A DNA stretch of 64,000 bases, from the NCBI GenBank assembly GCA_017525805.1, contig JAFXSH010000100.1:1-64000 (forward strand), written 5' to 3'. Made by a program: the position numbers and the translations under genes. This DNA comes from Clostridia bacterium. Lineage in GTDB: Bacteria > Bacillota_A > Clostridia > Christensenellales > Aristaeellaceae. The notes under the pieces were generated by a model that did not search any database, had not been told where the DNA came from, and saw only the letters and a list, made by a program, of their open reading frames with translations. Below, piece by piece: positions 16,328 through 24,635 of the stretch. How positions within the stretch are numbered: the first letter of the stretch is position 1; each line of letters starts with the position of its first letter.

Positions 16328-18310
16328 ATGAAGAAAAAAGTTTTCGATTTTCACATCAGCAATTGGGTCAAAATGGCCATATTGCTGAATGTTTATGATA
16401 TGGCAGCCGTTGCCTGCTCTTATTTTCTTGCCCTGTGGATTCGCTTTGACTGCGTTTTTTCCAGGATTCAGGAGGATTTGCTGGATCGTTTTGTGCAATA
16501 TCTTTTGATCCATTTGGCAGTCAGCTTAGTTATTTTTTGGGCATTCAGGTTGTATCGGGCTATTTGGCGCTTTGCCAGCTATGTGGAATTATTCCGTGTG
16601 GTGGTTTCCTCTTTCGTTTCCAGCGCGGTGAACTTTATTCTGATGCATGCGCTGGTGGGCAATATGCCCATTTCCTACTATGTGTTCGGCCTGGTTTTGC
16701 AGACCTTTTTCATGGTCTCCATTCGGTTTGGCTACCGGTTTGTGAGGCTGCTGTACATGAAGCGGCATGTAGATAAGGAGGCCACCCGTGTGATGATCAT
16801 CGGCGCTGGCAGCGCCGGGCAACTGCTGCTGCGCGATATGATCGAGGCCAGGGAAATCACCGCCCGCCCCGTTTGCCTGATCGATGACGACGAAAACACC
16901 TGGGGCCGGGAAATCGAAGGGGTGCCCATCGTGGGCGGCAGGGACAATATCCTGGCCAGTGTGGAAAAATATAAAATTGATAAAATTTTCCTGGCGATTC
17001 CCAGCGCCACCCCGGAACAGAAACGGGATATACTGAGTATATGCAGCGCTTCCGACTGCGAGCTGATGCAGCTGCCCGGGATCTATCAGCTGGCCAACGG
17101 TGAAGTGACTGTGGAATCCATGAAAAAAGTCTCCATCGAGGACCTGCTGGGCCGTCCCCCCATCAAGCCGGACCTGACGGAGGTGTTCGCTTTCCTGAAT
17201 AACAAGGTGGTCATGGTCACGGGCGGCGGCGGCTCCATCGGCTCCGAATTGTGCCGCCAGATCGCCGCGCACCAGCCCAAGCGGCTGATCATCCTGGATA
17301 TTTATGAGAACAGCGCCTACGCTATCCAATTGGAACTGAAGGAAAAATATCCGAACCTTGATTTGGTGGTGCTGATCGCTTCCGTGCGCGACAGCCGGAA
17401 GATGTTCGACGTGTTCAAGACCTACCGGCCCGAGGTGGTATATCACGCCGCCGCTCACAAGCACGTGCCCCTGATGGAAACCTCTCCCTGCGAGGCGATC
17501 AAGAACAACGCCATCGGCACCTATAAAACGGCTTATGCCGCCATGATCAACGGGTGCCGCCGGTTTGTGCTGATCAGCACGGACAAGGCGGTGAACCCCA
17601 CCAATATCATGGGAGCCAGCAAGCGCCTGTGCGAAATGATCATTCAGAGCTTTGACGCCATGATCAAGGCGGGCGGGGCTTGCGACTTGCCTCAGCTGTT
17701 TACCCATGAGGGTGTGGAAAACGCGGATAGGGACGGCTCAGGCGTCATTTATCAAAATATCAGGACCGAATTCGTGGCCGTGCGCTTCGGCAATGTTTTG
17801 GGCAGCAACGGTTCGGTGGTTCCCATTTTCCGCAGGCAGATCGAAAAAGGCGGTCCGGTCACGGTGACCCACCCGGACATTATCCGATACTTTATGACTA
17901 TTCCGGAGGCGGTCAGCCTGGTGCTGCTGGCGGGGACCAACGCAAAGGGCGGGGAAATCTTCGTGCTGGACATGGGCAGTCCGGTGAAAATCGACACCCT
18001 GGCCCGGAACCTGATCCGGCTGTCGGGCTTCGTGCCGGACGTGGATATCAAGATCGAATATAGCGGCCTGCGCCCCGGCGAAAAGCTGTATGAAGAAAAG
18101 CTGATGGCGGAGGAAGGCATACAGAAAACAGAAAATGACCTGATCTATATCGGCAAGCCCATTCCCTTCGATACGCATGAATTCCTGACGGCGCTGGAAC
18201 AGCTCATGCTGTCCGCATATGCCAACAAGACTGATATCCGGGAGCGGGTGGAAAGCATCGTGTCCACCTACCACCCGGAGGACGCCGGAGTGACAGAGAA
18301 AATCGCCTGA
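16328..18310 (+). CDS. Membrane-bound UDP-sugar 4,6-dehydratase, WbpM/PglF/FlaA1 family
   Basis: 660 residues, the long membrane form. Four N-terminal helices (about 12-130) anchor it. A first Rossmann-like domain begins at RVMIIGAGSAGQ (about 155). The catalytic SDR domain has TGGGGSIGSELC (about 296-307) and the AAAHKHVPLMETSP motif. In the active site Met427 replaces the usual Tyr of YxxxK (NIMGASKR, Lys431), as in WbpM and PglF. These enzymes convert UDP-GlcNAc to the 4-keto-6-deoxy sugar for bacillosamine, QuiNAc or FucNAc in surface glycans. It heads a three-gene nucleotide-sugar set; no glycosyltransferase is adjacent. Confidence 0.9.
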   Translation: MKKKVFDFHISNWVKMAILLNVYDMAAVACSYFLALWIRFDCVFSRIQEDLLDRFVQYLLIHLAVSLVIFWAFRLYRAIWRFASYVELFRVVVSSFVSSAVNFILMHALVGNMPISYYVFGLVLQTFFMVSIRFGYRFVRLLYMKRHVDKEATRVMIIGAGSAGQLLLRDMIEAREITARPVCLIDDDENTWGREIEGVPIVGGRDNILASVEKYKIDKIFLAIPSATPEQKRDILSICSASDCELMQLPGIYQLANGEVTVESMKKVSIEDLLGRPPIKPDLTEVFAFLNNKVVMVTGGGGSIGSELCRQIAAHQPKRLIILDIYENSAYAIQLELKEKYPNLDLVVLIASVRDSRKMFDVFKTYRPEVVYHAAAHKHVPLMETSPCEAIKNNAIGTYKTAYAAMINGCRRFVLISTDKAVNPTNIMGASKRLCEMIIQSFDAMIKAGGACDLPQLFTHEGVENADRDGSGVIYQNIRTEFVAVRFGNVLGSNGSVVPIFRRQIEKGGPVTVTHPDIIRYFMTIPEAVSLVLLAGTNAKGGEIFVLDMGSPVKIDTLARNLIRLSGFVPDVDIKIEYSGLRPGEKLYEEKLMAEEGIQKTENDLIYIGKPIPFDTHEFLTALEQLMLSAYANKTDIRERVESIVSTYHPEDAGVTEKIA

Positions 18311-18335
18311 AAGTTTTCCGAGGGGGAAGATACCA

Positions 18336-19454
18336 ATGAAGAAAATCATGGCCGTATTTGGCACCAGGCCCGAAGCCATCAAGATGTGCCCCCTGGTGCT
18401 GGAACTGAAAAAAAGACCGTCGCTGGAAGTGACAGTATGCGTGACCGCGCAGCACCGCCAGATGCTGGATCAGGTGCTGGAGACCTTCGGCGTGGTGCCG
18501 GATTACGACCTGAACATCATGAAGCAGCGGCAGACCCTGTTCGACATCACCGTGGGCGTGCTGGAAGGCATGAAAAGCGTGCTGGAGGAAGTAAAGCCGG
18601 ACGTGGTGCTGGTTCACGGCGACACCTCCACCTCCTTTGTCACGGCCCTGGCCTGCTTCTATCTGCAAATCCCGGTGGGCCACGTGGAAGCCGGGCTTCG
18701 GACGTATAACATTTACAGCCCGTATCCCGAGGAATTCAACCGGGAGGCCGTGGGCGTCATCGCCCAATACAATTTTGCTCCCACGCCCCAGGCCAAAGAA
18801 AACCTGCTGCGGGAGGGTAAAAAGCCGGAAACCATTTACGTGACCGGCAACACGGTGATCGACGCCATGCAGCACACCGTGAGAAAGGATTATTCCCATC
18901 CCGAGCTGGATTGGGTGGGAGATGGCAAGCTGATCTTTATTACGGCTCACCGCCGGGAAAATTTAGGCGAGCCCATGCGCCATATGTTCCGGGCCATCCG
19001 GCGGGTGCTGGACGAGCATCCCGAGTGCCGGGCGGTGTATCCCATCCACATGAATCCCGCCGTGCGGGAAGCCGCCGCCGCGGAGCTGGGCGGGTGCGAC
19101 CGCATTCACATCATCGAGCCCGTGGAGGTGTTTGACTGCCACAATTTTGAGGCCAGGGCGTATCTGTGCCTGACGGATTCCGGCGGGATCCAGGAGGAAT
19201 GCCCTTCCTACGGCGTGCCGGTGCTGGTCATGCGCGATACCACCGAACGGCCCGAGGGCGTGCGCGCGGGTACATTAAAGCTGGTGGGCACGGATGAGGA
19301 AACGATTTATCAGACCTTTAAGCTGCTGCTGGAAAGCAGGGAAGCTTACGAGAAAATGAGCGGCGCCTGCAACCCCTACGGCGACGGCCGCGCCTGCCAG
19401 CGCATCGCCGATATTCTGGAAAAAGGCAGCTTTGAACCCTGGGAAGCGGTTTAA
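18336..19454 (+). CDS. wecB: UDP-N-acetylglucosamine 2-epimerase, non-hydrolysing
   Basis: 372 residues, full length. Family motifs in order: VFGTRPEAIKM, VHGDTSTSFV, VEAGLRT, EEFNREAVG, TGNTVIDAM, TAHRRENLG, and DSGGIQEECPSYGVPVLVMRDTTERPEG. It interconverts UDP-GlcNAc and UDP-ManNAc, feeding wall teichoic acid, capsule or ManNAc-containing polymers. It starts 25 nt after the dehydratase gene with GAGGGGGAAG upstream, so it is in the same operon. The non-hydrolysing form supports surface polymer use rather than free ManNAc for sialic acid synthesis. Confidence 0.95.
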   Translation: MKKIMAVFGTRPEAIKMCPLVLELKKRPSLEVTVCVTAQHRQMLDQVLETFGVVPDYDLNIMKQRQTLFDITVGVLEGMKSVLEEVKPDVVLVHGDTSTSFVTALACFYLQIPVGHVEAGLRTYNIYSPYPEEFNREAVGVIAQYNFAPTPQAKENLLREGKKPETIYVTGNTVIDAMQHTVRKDYSHPELDWVGDGKLIFITAHRRENLGEPMRHMFRAIRRVLDEHPECRAVYPIHMNPAVREAAAAELGGCDRIHIIEPVEVFDCHNFEARAYLCLTDSGGIQEECPSYGVPVLVMRDTTERPEGVRAGTLKLVGTDEETIYQTFKLLLESREAYEKMSGACNPYGDGRACQRIADILEKGSFEPWEAV

Positions 19455-19510
19455 ACATTGATCAGAGCTTGGCGGCCTGCAAAAACGATTCAGAAAGGTT
19501 GGAACCCTTT

Positions 19511-20575
19511 ATGAAGCATCCTGTTGATCTGAACGGAAAGACCATCCTGGTCACCGGTTCGCCCGGTTTTATCGGGGCGAATTTGGTGCTGCGTCTGCTG
19601 AAAGAAATGAACGGCGGCACGGTGATCAGCCTGGACAATATGAACGATTATTATGACCCCAAGCTGAAGGAATACCGCTTACGCCTGATCGAAAAAGCCG
19701 CGGAAAGCAGCAAGGTGAAGCATGCGTTCGTCAAGGGAAGCATCGCGGATAAGGCGTTAGTGGAGCGGGTATTCGAGGAGTATAAGCCGGCTGTGGTGGT
19801 GAACTTAGCGGCCCAAGCGGGGGTGCGCTATTCCATCGATCATCCGGACGTGTACATCGAAAGCAACCTGATCGGCTTCTACAACATCTTGGAAGCCTGC
19901 CGCCATCATCCCGTGGAACATTTGGTGTACGCTTCCAGCAGCAGCGTGTACGGCGGCAACAAAAAAGTGCCGTTCAGCACGGATGATAAAGTAGATAACC
20001 CCGTTTCCCTGTACGCCGCCACCAAGAAGAGCAACGAACTGCTGGCCCATAGCTATGCCAAGCTGTACAATATCCCCTGCACCGGCCTGCGCTTCTTTAC
20101 AGTGTATGGCCCGGCGGGACGGCCCGATATGTTCTATTTCAGCGCCACCCAGAAGCTGGTGAAGGGCGAAACCATTTCTATCTTTAACTATGGCAACTGC
20201 AAGCGGGATTTCACCTATGTGGACGACATCGTGGAAGGCATTCTGCGGGTGATGCAAGGCGCGCCGGAAAAGAAAACCGGCGAGGACGGCCTGCCCCTGC
20301 CGCCCTACGCGGTGTACAACATCGGCGGCGGCACGCCGGAAAACCTGCTGGATTATATTCAGACCTTGCAGGAAGAACTGGTTTCCGCCGGGGTGCTGCC
20401 CCTTGATTACGACTTTGAGGCCCATAAAAAGCTGGTGCCCATGCAGCCCGGCGACGTGCCGGTGACCTACGCCGACAGCACAGGGCTGGAACAGGATTAC
20501 GATTTCCGGCCCACCATCGGCATTCGGGAAGGGCTGCGGGCTTTCGCCCAGTGGTATAAGGAATATTATCAATAA
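19511..20575 (+). CDS. UDP-glucuronate 4-epimerase-like NAD-dependent epimerase
   Basis: 354 residues from the ATG at 19511. The NAD motif is TGSPGFIGANL (TGAAGFIG in most relatives). NMNDYYDPKLKEYRL is diagnostic for the CapI/UDP-glucuronate 4-epimerase branch. Catalytic residues are the Ser in YASSSSVYG and the Tyr and Lys in YAATKKSNE. The GRPDMFYFSATQKL substrate loop fits the same branch. It would turn UDP-GlcA into UDP-GalA for capsule or exopolysaccharide. It is last in the nucleotide-sugar operon, 56 nt after wecB, followed by a terminator. Confidence 0.88.
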   Translation: MKHPVDLNGKTILVTGSPGFIGANLVLRLLKEMNGGTVISLDNMNDYYDPKLKEYRLRLIEKAAESSKVKHAFVKGSIADKALVERVFEEYKPAVVVNLAAQAGVRYSIDHPDVYIESNLIGFYNILEACRHHPVEHLVYASSSSVYGGNKKVPFSTDDKVDNPVSLYAATKKSNELLAHSYAKLYNIPCTGLRFFTVYGPAGRPDMFYFSATQKLVKGETISIFNYGNCKRDFTYVDDIVEGILRVMQGAPEKKTGEDGLPLPPYAVYNIGGGTPENLLDYIQTLQEELVSAGVLPLDYDFEAHKKLVPMQPGDVPVTYADSTGLEQDYDFRPTIGIREGLRAFAQWYKEYYQ

Positions 20576-20595
20576 TACCTGGCCGGCATAAGGAA

Positions 20596-20625
20596 AAGCT
20601 CCCGGACATTTTCATCCGGGAGCTT
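20596..20625. terminator. Bidirectional hairpin between epimerase gene and nagB
   Basis: AAGCTCCCGGA (20596-20606) pairs perfectly with TCCGGGAGCTT (20615-20625) across an 8-nt loop. Two convergent genes end on either side. The T runs are short on both strands. Confidence 0.65.
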
Positions 20626-20638
20626 GCTGTTTGGCGTG

Positions 20639-21430
20639 TTACAGCCGTTCCTTCTTCTCGATATCCAGGAAGTATTTGTAGGTATCCACGGTCAGTTCGC
20701 CGCAGGCGGCTTCGTCGCAGGCGATGATAGCGCCGTTGTGCATTTGCAGAGCGGAGCAGGTCCATTTCTGGCTCACGCCGCCCTCTACCGTGGCGGCCAG
20801 GGCGCGGGCTTTATTGTGGCCGTTGATGAGGATCAGCACTTCCTTGGAATCCGTCACGGTGCCCACGCCCACGGAAAGGGCCTGGCTGGGCACAGCTTCG
20901 GGATCGTTGCCGAAGAAGCGGCTGTTCACGATGCGGGTGTCCGTGGTCAGGTTCCGCACGCCCGTGCGGGAAGAAAGGCTGGTGAAGGGCTCGTTGAAAG
21001 CGATGTGGCCGTCCACGCCGATGCCGCCCATGAACAGGTCGATGCCGCCGTAGGAAGCGATCTTTTCCTCATAGCGGGCGCATTCCCCTTCGGGGTCGTC
21101 GGTCATGCCGTTGAGGATGTTGATATTCTCCGGCTTCATGTCAACCAGGTGGTTGAAGAAATTGTCGTGCATGAAGTACCAGTAGCTCTGATCGTGCTCA
21201 TGGGGCAGGCCCAGGTACTCGTCCATGTTGAAGGTGACCACATTGGCGAAGGACAGCTCCCCGGCCTGGTTCATCCGCGCCAGTTCCCTGTACACGCCAA
21301 TGGGGGAGGAGCCGGTAGGCAGACCCAGCACGAAAGGACGATCCTCCTTGTGCGTCTTGATCTTCCCGGCAATGTAGCGGGCGGCCCACAGACACATTTT
21401 CTGATAGTCTTCCTGAATCACTACGCGCAT
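20639..21430 (-). CDS. nagB: Glucosamine-6-phosphate deaminase
   Basis: 263 residues from the ATG at 21430 (GGAG upstream). Motifs: [14 protein letters not shown] phosphate loop, the catalytic Asp in [21 protein letters not shown], and [14 protein letters not shown] with the base. It converts GlcN-6-P to fructose-6-P plus ammonia, the committed step of amino-sugar catabolism. No nagA or regulator lies beside it. Instead it follows fhs by 49 nt on the same strand. A GCGGC-GAAAA-GCCGC hairpin (21447-21461) sits just upstream of its ribosome site and may modulate expression. Confidence 0.95.
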   Translation of the reverse strand: MRVVIQEDYQKMCLWAARYIAGKIKTHKEDRPFVLGLPTGSSPIGVYRELARMNQAGELSFANVVTFNMDEYLGLPHEHDQSYWYFMHDNFFNHLVDMKPENINILNGMTDDPEGECARYEEKIASYGGIDLFMGGIGVDGHIAFNEPFTSLSSRTGVRNLTTDTRIVNSRFFGNDPEAVPSQALSVGVGTVTDSKEVLILINGHNKARALAATVEGGVSQKWTCSALQMHNGAIIACDEAACGELTVDTYKYFLDIEKKERL

Positions 21431-21479
21431 ATGCTCCACTCTTTCCGCGGCTTTTCGCCGCATTTATTTTTGAATGGGA

Positions 21480-23240
21480 TCAGAACAGGCCCAATACATT
21501 TCCGGTATCGGTATCCACGTCCACGCGCCGGTAAGCGGGATTGCTGCCCGTACCGGGCATCATGCTGATGGTGCCCGCCATGGGGCAGAGGAAGCGAGCA
21601 CCGCCGTACTCCAAAATATCGCGCACGGGCAGCCGCCAGCCCTTGGGCACGCCCTTGAGCTTGGGATCGTGGCTCAAAGACAGGTGGGTTTTTACCATCA
21701 TGGTGCAGTAATCGGCATACTTGGGATCGCTTTCAAACCGTTCCGCCTTTTCAATAGCCAGGGGCGACCAATCCACGCCGTCCGCGCCGTACACTTCTTT
21801 GGCGATCAGTTCCACCCGCTCCCGCAGGGGCGTGTCCAGTTCATACAGGGGTTTGAATACCGTTTCTTCCTCGCAGGCCTCGATCACGGCCTGGGCCAGT
21901 TCCCTGGCGCCTTCGCCGCCGTACTGCCAGTGCTCGCTGAGGGCGCACCGCACGCCGTGCTCGGCGCAGAGCTTGCGGATCAGGGCGATTTCCGCGTCCG
22001 TGTCCGTGTAGAATTTGTTGATGCACACCACGGGAGTGATGCCGGATTTCTTCACGTTCTTCACGTGATGGAACAGGTTTTCGCAGCCCTTTTCCAGCAA
22101 TTCAAGATTCTCCTGGGTGTAGGCGTCGGGCAGGGGCCGTCCGGGAACCACCTCGGGGCCGCCGCCGTGCATTTTCAGCGCGCGGATGGTGGCCACCAGC
22201 ACGGAGCAATCGGGCTTTAAGCCCGACAGCCTGCATTTCACGTTCCAGAATTTTTCAAAGCCGATGTCGGCGGCGAAGCCGGATTCGGTCACATGGTAAT
22301 CAAAGAGTTTCAGGCCCACCCGGTCGCCGATCACCGAAGACTGACCGATGGCGATATTGGCGAAAGGCCCGGCGTGCACCAGGCAGGGCTGATGCTCCAC
22401 CGTGTAGCAAAGGGTGGGGTTGATGGTGTTCCGCATCCAGGCGGTCATAGCGCCCGCCACTTCAAGATCTTCCGTGGTGACGGGATTGCCCTGCTTATCG
22501 TAGGCCAGCACAATTTTGCCGATGCGCTCCCGAAGGTCCTTCAAATCCTTTGCCACCGCTAAGATCGCCATCAGCTCGGAGGAAACGGCGATGTTGGCCT
22601 TGGTGGTCATGCGGTAGCCATCCATTTTGCCTTCGCCCAAGCCAATTTCCATCTTGCGCAGGGCCTGGCAGCAGAAATCCAGCACGAAGCTCCACTCCAC
22701 GCGTTCCGGGTCGATGTCCAGGCGCTTGATGCCGATGGAGGCGAGCCGGTCGTCATCGTAATTGCGCTCGTGCTGCATGCGGGCGTTGAGCGCCGCCATG
22801 GCCAGATTGTGGGCGTTCATGATATCGTTGATATCACCCGTCAGACCCAAAGAAAACTCCGTCATGGGGATCAGCAGGGCGTTTCCGCCGCCCGCCGCCG
22901 AGCCCTTCACGTTCATGGTGGGGCCGCCGGAGGGCTGGCGCAGGCATCCGCCCACGTTTTTGCCAAGCTTCCCTAAGCCCTCGATCAGGCCTAAGGAGGT
23001 GGTGGACTTGCCTTCGCCCAAGGGCGTGGGGGTGATGGCGGTCACTTCGATGTATTTCCCGTCGGGCTTATTCTTGAGCCTTTTCATGATCTTGATGAAA
23101 TCCAGCTTGGGCGTGCGGCCGTAAGGGATGATCTCGTCGGGTTCAAGCCCCATCTTTTCCCGGAATGCTTCCACGGACGGAAGGCTTTTTTCCGCGTCTT
23201 CGGCGATTTGCCAATCCTTGTAAATGGTTGGATCCAGCAT
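21480..23240 (-). CDS. fhs: Formate-tetrahydrofolate ligase
   Basis: 586 residues, slightly longer than the common 556. The P-loop is [11 protein letters not shown] near residue 72, followed by [21 protein letters not shown]. Other family blocks are [12 protein letters not shown], the [17 protein letters not shown] segment, and a C-terminal [14 protein letters not shown]. It makes 10-formyl-THF from formate, ATP and THF for purines, one-carbon units, or the methyl branch of the acetyl-CoA pathway. AAAGGGGT lies about 8 nt before the ATG. It starts 14 bp after the formate channel gene, so channel and enzyme are co-expressed. No other Wood-Ljungdahl genes are in view. Confidence 0.96.
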   Translation of the reverse strand: MLDPTIYKDWQIAEDAEKSLPSVEAFREKMGLEPDEIIPYGRTPKLDFIKIMKRLKNKPDGKYIEVTAITPTPLGEGKSTTSLGLIEGLGKLGKNVGGCLRQPSGGPTMNVKGSAAGGGNALLIPMTEFSLGLTGDINDIMNAHNLAMAALNARMQHERNYDDDRLASIGIKRLDIDPERVEWSFVLDFCCQALRKMEIGLGEGKMDGYRMTTKANIAVSSELMAILAVAKDLKDLRERIGKIVLAYDKQGNPVTTEDLEVAGAMTAWMRNTINPTLCYTVEHQPCLVHAGPFANIAIGQSSVIGDRVGLKLFDYHVTESGFAADIGFEKFWNVKCRLSGLKPDCSVLVATIRALKMHGGGPEVVPGRPLPDAYTQENLELLEKGCENLFHHVKNVKKSGITPVVCINKFYTDTDAEIALIRKLCAEHGVRCALSEHWQYGGEGARELAQAVIEACEEETVFKPLYELDTPLRERVELIAKEVYGADGVDWSPLAIEKAERFESDPKYADYCTMMVKTHLSLSHDPKLKGVPKGWRLPVRDILEYGGARFLCPMAGTISMMPGTGSNPAYRRVDVDTDTGNVLGLF

Positions 23241-23254
23241 ACGTCTTTACCCCT

Positions 23255-23866
23255 TTACTTTATCAGCTTTCTCAGCAGTGGAATAGAAACCCCGCCCACG
23301 GCGTTGCCGGCGGTCATGACCAGCAGGCAGAGGGCCGCTTGCGCGCTCCATGCTTGTCCCACAGTAAAATAGTACATGTTCGCCACGCAGTGTTCAAACC
23401 CGCAGATGACGAAAACCGTGACTCCGAAGAAAATGGCCAAGTATTTTCCAAGCTCGTGGGGGATGGTTTTATACCCCTCCACGGCAATGTAAATCATGAT
23501 GTTGCAGAAGATGGCGAGAATAAAAGCGCTGGGCAGCCCTTGCCCTAACTTCGTTTGGCAGATGGCGGCGGCTTTTTCCGTCAGCCCCGGACCTAAGCGG
23601 GTCTGCATTTCCAGGAAAGCGGTGATCAGCGCTCCGGCCAGGTTCCCCAGCCAGATGACCGGCAGTTTGAGGGCATAGGACCGGTCGCTATCGAAAGCGT
23701 AGCATACCTTTCCGGTGAATAGGGAAAAGCCGAACACGCAGACGGAAAACAGGCCCACAGTAAAAAACAGCGCCCCAAGGGTTTTTGATTCGCAGAGCAG
23801 GAATATGGTTCCCCCAATGGAAATGCTGATTCCGGCCAGGACGCCGCTCATAAATGTGCTCATCAT
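23255..23866 (-). CDS. Formate/nitrite transporter family channel (FocA-like), compact
   Basis: 203 residues, shorter than the usual 250-280, but six membrane helices can be traced: SGVLAGISISIGGTIFLL, the LGALFFTVGLFSVC helix with the SLFTGKV loop, LKLPVIWLGNLAGAL, FILAIFCNIMIYIAV, FFGVTVFVICGFEHCVANMYY with the pore His, and LCLLVMTAGNAVGGV. The missing length comes from termini and loops, not a lost helix. The formate substrate is inferred from the fhs gene 14 bp downstream. The start at 23866 has only a weak ribosome site (ATG at 23863 is an alternative). It heads the channel-fhs-nagB operon. Confidence 0.88.
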   Translation of the reverse strand: MMSTFMSGVLAGISISIGGTIFLLCESKTLGALFFTVGLFSVCVFGFSLFTGKVCYAFDSDRSYALKLPVIWLGNLAGALITAFLEMQTRLGPGLTEKAAAICQTKLGQGLPSAFILAIFCNIMIYIAVEGYKTIPHELGKYLAIFFGVTVFVICGFEHCVANMYYFTVGQAWSAQAALCLLVMTAGNAVGGVSIPLLRKLIK

Positions 23867-23930
23867 GTGTTTCTATGCGGGAAGATTTTGCCGCATTCCT
23901 TTCCGTCATCTTTTGTTCTGTGCCGTCTTT

Positions 23931-23959
23931 ATTATACCATAGGGTTGATTCTTTGTCCA
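23931..23959 (-). promoter_or_regulatory. Promoter of the formate channel-fhs-nagB operon
   Basis: Minus strand TGGACA (23959-23954), 17-nt spacer, TATAAT (23936-23931). No further promoter was recognised before nagB. Confidence 0.75.
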
Positions 23960-23972
23960 CATGATCGTTTTT

Positions 23973-24635
23973 TCAGACCGTCAAATCTGTTTTTTTCTTG
24001 AACCAGGGGAAAATGCTTCTGCTGGCCGGGACGCTGGAACCGGGCTCGATCTCCAGGATATGCCATCCCACGGCGTTGAATATGGTGGTATCACCGTACT
24101 GGACGCGGCGGGGCAGGCTGTGGCCGTAGCTTTGATGCACGTGTCCGTGCACCAGGTATTGGGGATGGTACTTGTCCATCAGCGGCAGGAAGCAGGCAAA
24201 GCCCCGGTGGGCGTTATCCGGCGCGTCGCCGTAGCCCTTGGGTGGGGAGTGGGTGATCACGATATCCGCGCCCCCGGCCTTGCGCAGCTTGCGGTCCAGC
24301 CGCTTGATGCGCTTTGCCATTTCTTCCTCCGTGTACTGGTAGGGCCCCGGATTGTACCGGACGCAGCCCCCCAGCCCCAAGATGCGCAGGCCCTTGACGG
24401 TGATCAATTCGTCGTCCAAGCATTCGCAGCCCTCGGGAGGAAATTTTTCATACCCTTTATCGTGGTTGCCGTGCACGTAATACAGGGGTTTATTGCCCAT
24501 GGTAACCAGAAATTCCAGGTATTCCTGCTTCAAGTCGCCGCAGGAAAGGATCAGATCGATCCCGTCCAGCCTGCCCGGCTGGTAAAAATCCCATAGATAG
24601 GGGGCTTCCTCGTCCGCGACCAGCAGCAGCTTCAT
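23973..24635 (-). CDS. Metallophosphoesterase, calcineurin-like
   Basis: 220 residues. Metal-binding motifs in order: a first Asp in LLLVADEEAPYL (the usual DxH is changed), LSCGDLKQEYL, HGNHDKG, THSPPKG, and HGHVHQSYG. The fold cleaves phosphodiesters or monoesters, and the substrate is unknown. Its ATG overlaps the stop of the ParB-like/BMP fusion gene by 4 nt (ATGA), a strong sign of coupled translation and a shared task. The missing first-motif His may alter metal use. Confidence 0.85.
   Translation of the reverse strand: MKLLLVADEEAPYLWDFYQPGRLDGIDLILSCGDLKQEYLEFLVTMGNKPLYYVHGNHDKGYEKFPPEGCECLDDELITVKGLRILGLGGCVRYNPGPYQYTEEEMAKRIKRLDRKLRKAGGADIVITHSPPKGYGDAPDNAHRGFACFLPLMDKYHPQYLVHGHVHQSYGHSLPRRVQYGDTTIFNAVGWHILEIEPGSSVPASRSIFPWFKKKTDLTV

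Noticed and set aside
23255..23866. Formate channel as a truncated pseudogene because it is only 203 residues
   Set aside because: All six helices, the pore His and the conserved loops can be traced in order; the shortness is in termini and loops.
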